Assembly (NCBI GenBank): GCA_002212985.1
Contig: NBMY01000103.1
Coordinates: 1 to 35,957, forward strand
Direction of reading: 5' to 3'
Source of the DNA: Sphingobacteriales bacterium TSM_CSS
Lineage (GTDB): Bacteria > Bacteroidota > Bacteroidia > Chitinophagales > UBA2359
DNA: 35,957 bases
The position numbers and the translations under genes were made by a program. Positions 33,944 through 35,957 of this stretch are shown here, in pieces. Position 1 is the stretch's first letter, and each line of letters begins with the position of its first letter. The notes beneath the pieces were generated by a model. That model made no database searches. It saw only the letters and a list, made by a program, of their open reading frames with translations, and was not told where the DNA came from.

Positions 33944-35957
33944 ATGAAAGAACTTCAACGTACCTGTATTTACTTTCTGCTGCTTTTGGCAAGTTTGGTT
34001 GCTTATGCTCAAAAAGAAGCCACGCTTAAAGGCAATGTAACCGATTCTGAAAGTGGTGAACCGCTTGGGTTTGTAAACATTTCAACAACTGTTAATGCCG
34101 AAACAAAAGGCACGCAAACCGATTTTGACGGCAATTTTACCCTGCAACTGCCGGCCGGAAATTATGAAATTACCTTTAGCTATGTGGGCTATACCGACCG
34201 CAAGGTTAACCAAAAAATAGCTGCCGGCGATGTAGTGTCGCTTAACATTGCCATGGGGCAGCAAACCGAACTGCTGGAACAGGTAGTAGTTACTGCCGGC
34301 AAGTTTGAGCAAAAATTAGGCGAGCAAACCGTGTCATTAGAGGTTATTAAACCCTCATTGGTGGAAAACACCAACAGTACCGCCATAGACCAAACCCTGC
34401 AACGCACACCCGGCGTTGACGTGGTGGACGGACAAGCCAACATCAGAGGCGGCAGCGGTTACTCTTACGGTGCCGGAAGCCGGGTAATGCTGCTCATGGA
34501 CGATATTCCGGTGCTCACTGCCGATGCCGGTTTTCCGAACTGGGATTTTTTACCCATTGAAAACTTAGAGCAGGTAGAAATTGTAAAAGGCGCCTCATCT
34601 GCTTTATACGGCTCTTCGGCCATGAATGGCATTATAAACCTGCGCACCGCTTACCCGAAATCTACCCCCGAAGGTAAAATTACCTTTTTTACCGGCATGT
34701 ACCAAAACCCAAGCAATAACGAGGTTATACACTATAAGGAAGACGGAACAATAGATACCATCATTAATAAAAGCTGGTGGGGCGGCGCTTACCCCATAGA
34801 AACCGGCGCTTCTTTTGCCTACCGCAGAAAATTTAACCAATTTGACTTAGTTACAGGCGGTTATTTCTTTAACGAAACCGGCTGGCGCCGCCCCGATTAC
34901 GGACGCCTTGGCCGCATTAACGCCAATTTGCGCTACCGGTTTAAAGATGTGCCCGGCCTAAGCATAGGGCTGAATACCAACCTGCAAAAAAATACCAGCG
35001 CCAGTTTTCTTATTTGGGACAGGAACAACGCACCTTCTTCCGATGAAGGGGCTTACCTGTTGTATACCGCACTGGATCCCATTAACAATGTAGGACTGAA
35101 AGCCACCGTTGACCCGTTTGTGGAGTATTTCAGCGCATCGGGCTTTAAGGTAAAACTATTGGGACGCTATTATAAAAACAACAACCAAAACGACACTGAC
35201 CAAAGCACCAATTCCGATTTCTTTTACGGCGAAGCGCAGGTGCAAAAACGATTTGAAGACATAGCATTTACCTTAACCGGCGGGGTTGCCGCCAACAAGG
35301 CAAAAGTTGATGCCGAATTGTACGGCGGTGGCGACCAATTCTCTTCTTCCAATATTGCCGCCTACCTACAGTTAGATAAAAAGTTTTTTGATAAACTTAA
35401 TGTGTCGTTAGGGGCAAGATATGAGTTTAATAAAATTGAAGACGATACCGACGCAAAACCCGTGTTCAGGGCAGGAGTTAACTACCAGGCTGCAAAATAT
35501 ACCTACATACGGGCATCCTTCGGGCAGGCTTACCGTTTTCCTACCATTGCCGAAAAATATGTATCAACCAATTTAGGTGATGTTCCGATTAGAGGCTTAC
35601 CTAATGGCGTACCTTTTGGCATTTTTCCCAACGAAAACCTGAAACCGGAAACCGGCTGGAGCACCGAATTAGGTATTAAACAAGGATTAAAATTAGGCGA
35701 ATGGAAAGGCTTTTTCGATATTTCGGGCTTTATTAACGAATATAACAACATGATGGAGTTTACCTTCGGCGTGAGTGATCTATTAAGGCCAATATTAGGT
35801 ATTGATTTATTGGGTCCACCTATTTGGAAAGAATATGCAGATTTACCCTCATCGCCGGTTTCAATTGTTTCAGATGAGTTAAGCACCGGTTTTCAATCTA
35901 TTAACATTGGCGATACCCGAATTTGGGGCTTGGATATGAGCCTGGCCGGAACCGGCA
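33944..35957 (+). CDS. TonB-dependent receptor, 5' part
   Basis: Outer-membrane receptor that takes up a ligand using TonB energy. The frame is open from the ATG at 33944 to the right edge, about 671 residues, so the C-terminal barrel strands are cut off. It begins with a signal peptide (MKELQRTCIYFLLLLASLVA, cleavage near YAQ), then a carboxypeptidase-like regulatory domain (about 26-105: LKGNVTDSESGEPLGFVNIS ... TFSYVGYTD), then the plug (about 115-230) with DQTLQRTPGVDVVDGQANIRGG and EIVKGASSALYGSSAMNGII. The rest is barrel strands, including ASFGQAYRFPTIAEKYV and ENLKPETGWSTELGIKQG. The plan resembles cobalamin/siderophore-type receptors and not a SusC protein, and no SusD gene is visible. 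The ligand is unknown. Confidence 0.95.
   Translation, partial: MKELQRTCIYFLLLLASLVAYAQKEATLKGNVTDSESGEPLGFVNISTTVNAETKGTQTDFDGNFTLQLPAGNYEITFSYVGYTDRKVNQKIAAGDVVSLNIAMGQQTELLEQVVVTAGKFEQKLGEQTVSLEVIKPSLVENTNSTAIDQTLQRTPGVDVVDGQANIRGGSGYSYGAGSRVMLLMDDIPVLTADAGFPNWDFLPIENLEQVEIVKGASSALYGSSAMNGIINLRTAYPKSTPEGKITFFTGMYQNPSNNEVIHYKEDGTIDTIINKSWWGGAYPIETGASFAYRRKFNQFDLVTGGYFFNETGWRRPDYGRLGRINANLRYRFKDVPGLSIGLNTNLQKNTSASFLIWDRNNAPSSDEGAYLLYTALDPINNVGLKATVDPFVEYFSASGFKVKLLGRYYKNNNQNDTDQSTNSDFFYGEAQVQKRFEDIAFTLTGGVAANKAKVDAELYGGGDQFSSSNIAAYLQLDKKFFDKLNVSLGARYEFNKIEDDTDAKPVFRAGVNYQAAKYTYIRASFGQAYRFPTIAEKYVSTNLGDVPIRGLPNGVPFGIFPNENLKPETGWSTELGIKQGLKLGEWKGFFDISGFINEYNNMMEFTFGVSDLLRPILGIDLLGPPIWKEYADLPSSPVSIVSDELSTGFQSINIGDTRIWGLDMSLAGTG

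Overview
The window looks like a chromosomal segment of a Bacteroidota bacterium, probably from the Chitinophagales/Saprospirales side, although the sequence cannot fix the order. The evidence is: several secreted proteins that end in a C-terminal beta-sandwich of the type IX secretion system (T9SS) type A sorting signal; PorZ, a T9SS component; a TonB-dependent receptor with an N-terminal carboxypeptidase-like regulatory domain; a DUF2490 protein; and -7 elements of the TAnnTTTG type. No tRNA, rRNA, CRISPR array, insertion sequence or phage gene was seen.

Layout. (1) 1-3455: the 3' part of pnp and a T9SS cargo gene, each followed by a nearly identical terminator. (2) 3476-7509, minus strand: an M42 peptidase, a GH3-family acyl-adenylating enzyme and the site-2 protease RseP. 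(3) 7818-12957, plus strand: an ATP-grasp protein, PorZ and a lipoprotein sulfatase. (4) 12995-17061: a sensor kinase/response regulator pair on the minus strand, divergent from a secreted PDZ protein. The kinase itself carries a predicted periplasmic PDZ domain. (5) 17287-19765: a compact three-gene ubiquitin-like module consisting of a YukD/EsaB-like beta-grasp protein ending in glycine, an E2-like protein with an HPN...C active site, and a protein with an active JAMM domain fused to what looks like a second, inactive MPN domain. No E1 is present. (6) 20068-31808, plus strand: a lipoprotein isoaspartyl peptidase/asparaginase, two giant SBBP-repeat proteins, an unfamiliar P-loop NTPase, an ABC exporter with degenerate catalytic motifs, a small lipoprotein, a YD-repeat-like protein and a DUF2490 protein. 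(7) 31942-33654, minus strand: a triple-PDZ T9SS protein. (8) 33944-end: the 5' part of a TonB-dependent receptor gene.

The strongest candidate for an under-described system is region 5. It has its own promoter-like element and follows a strong terminator. Its three genes cover the carrier, transfer and removal steps of a ubiquitin-like pathway, and the MPN+/MPN- fusion resembles in one chain the Rpn11-Rpn8 and CSN5-CSN6 pairs of eukaryotes. The second theme is envelope PDZ domains, found in a sensor kinase, in the product of the divergent gene and in a third secreted protein, which suggests an envelope-sensing circuit. Domain calls were made by eye from motifs; no database search was run.
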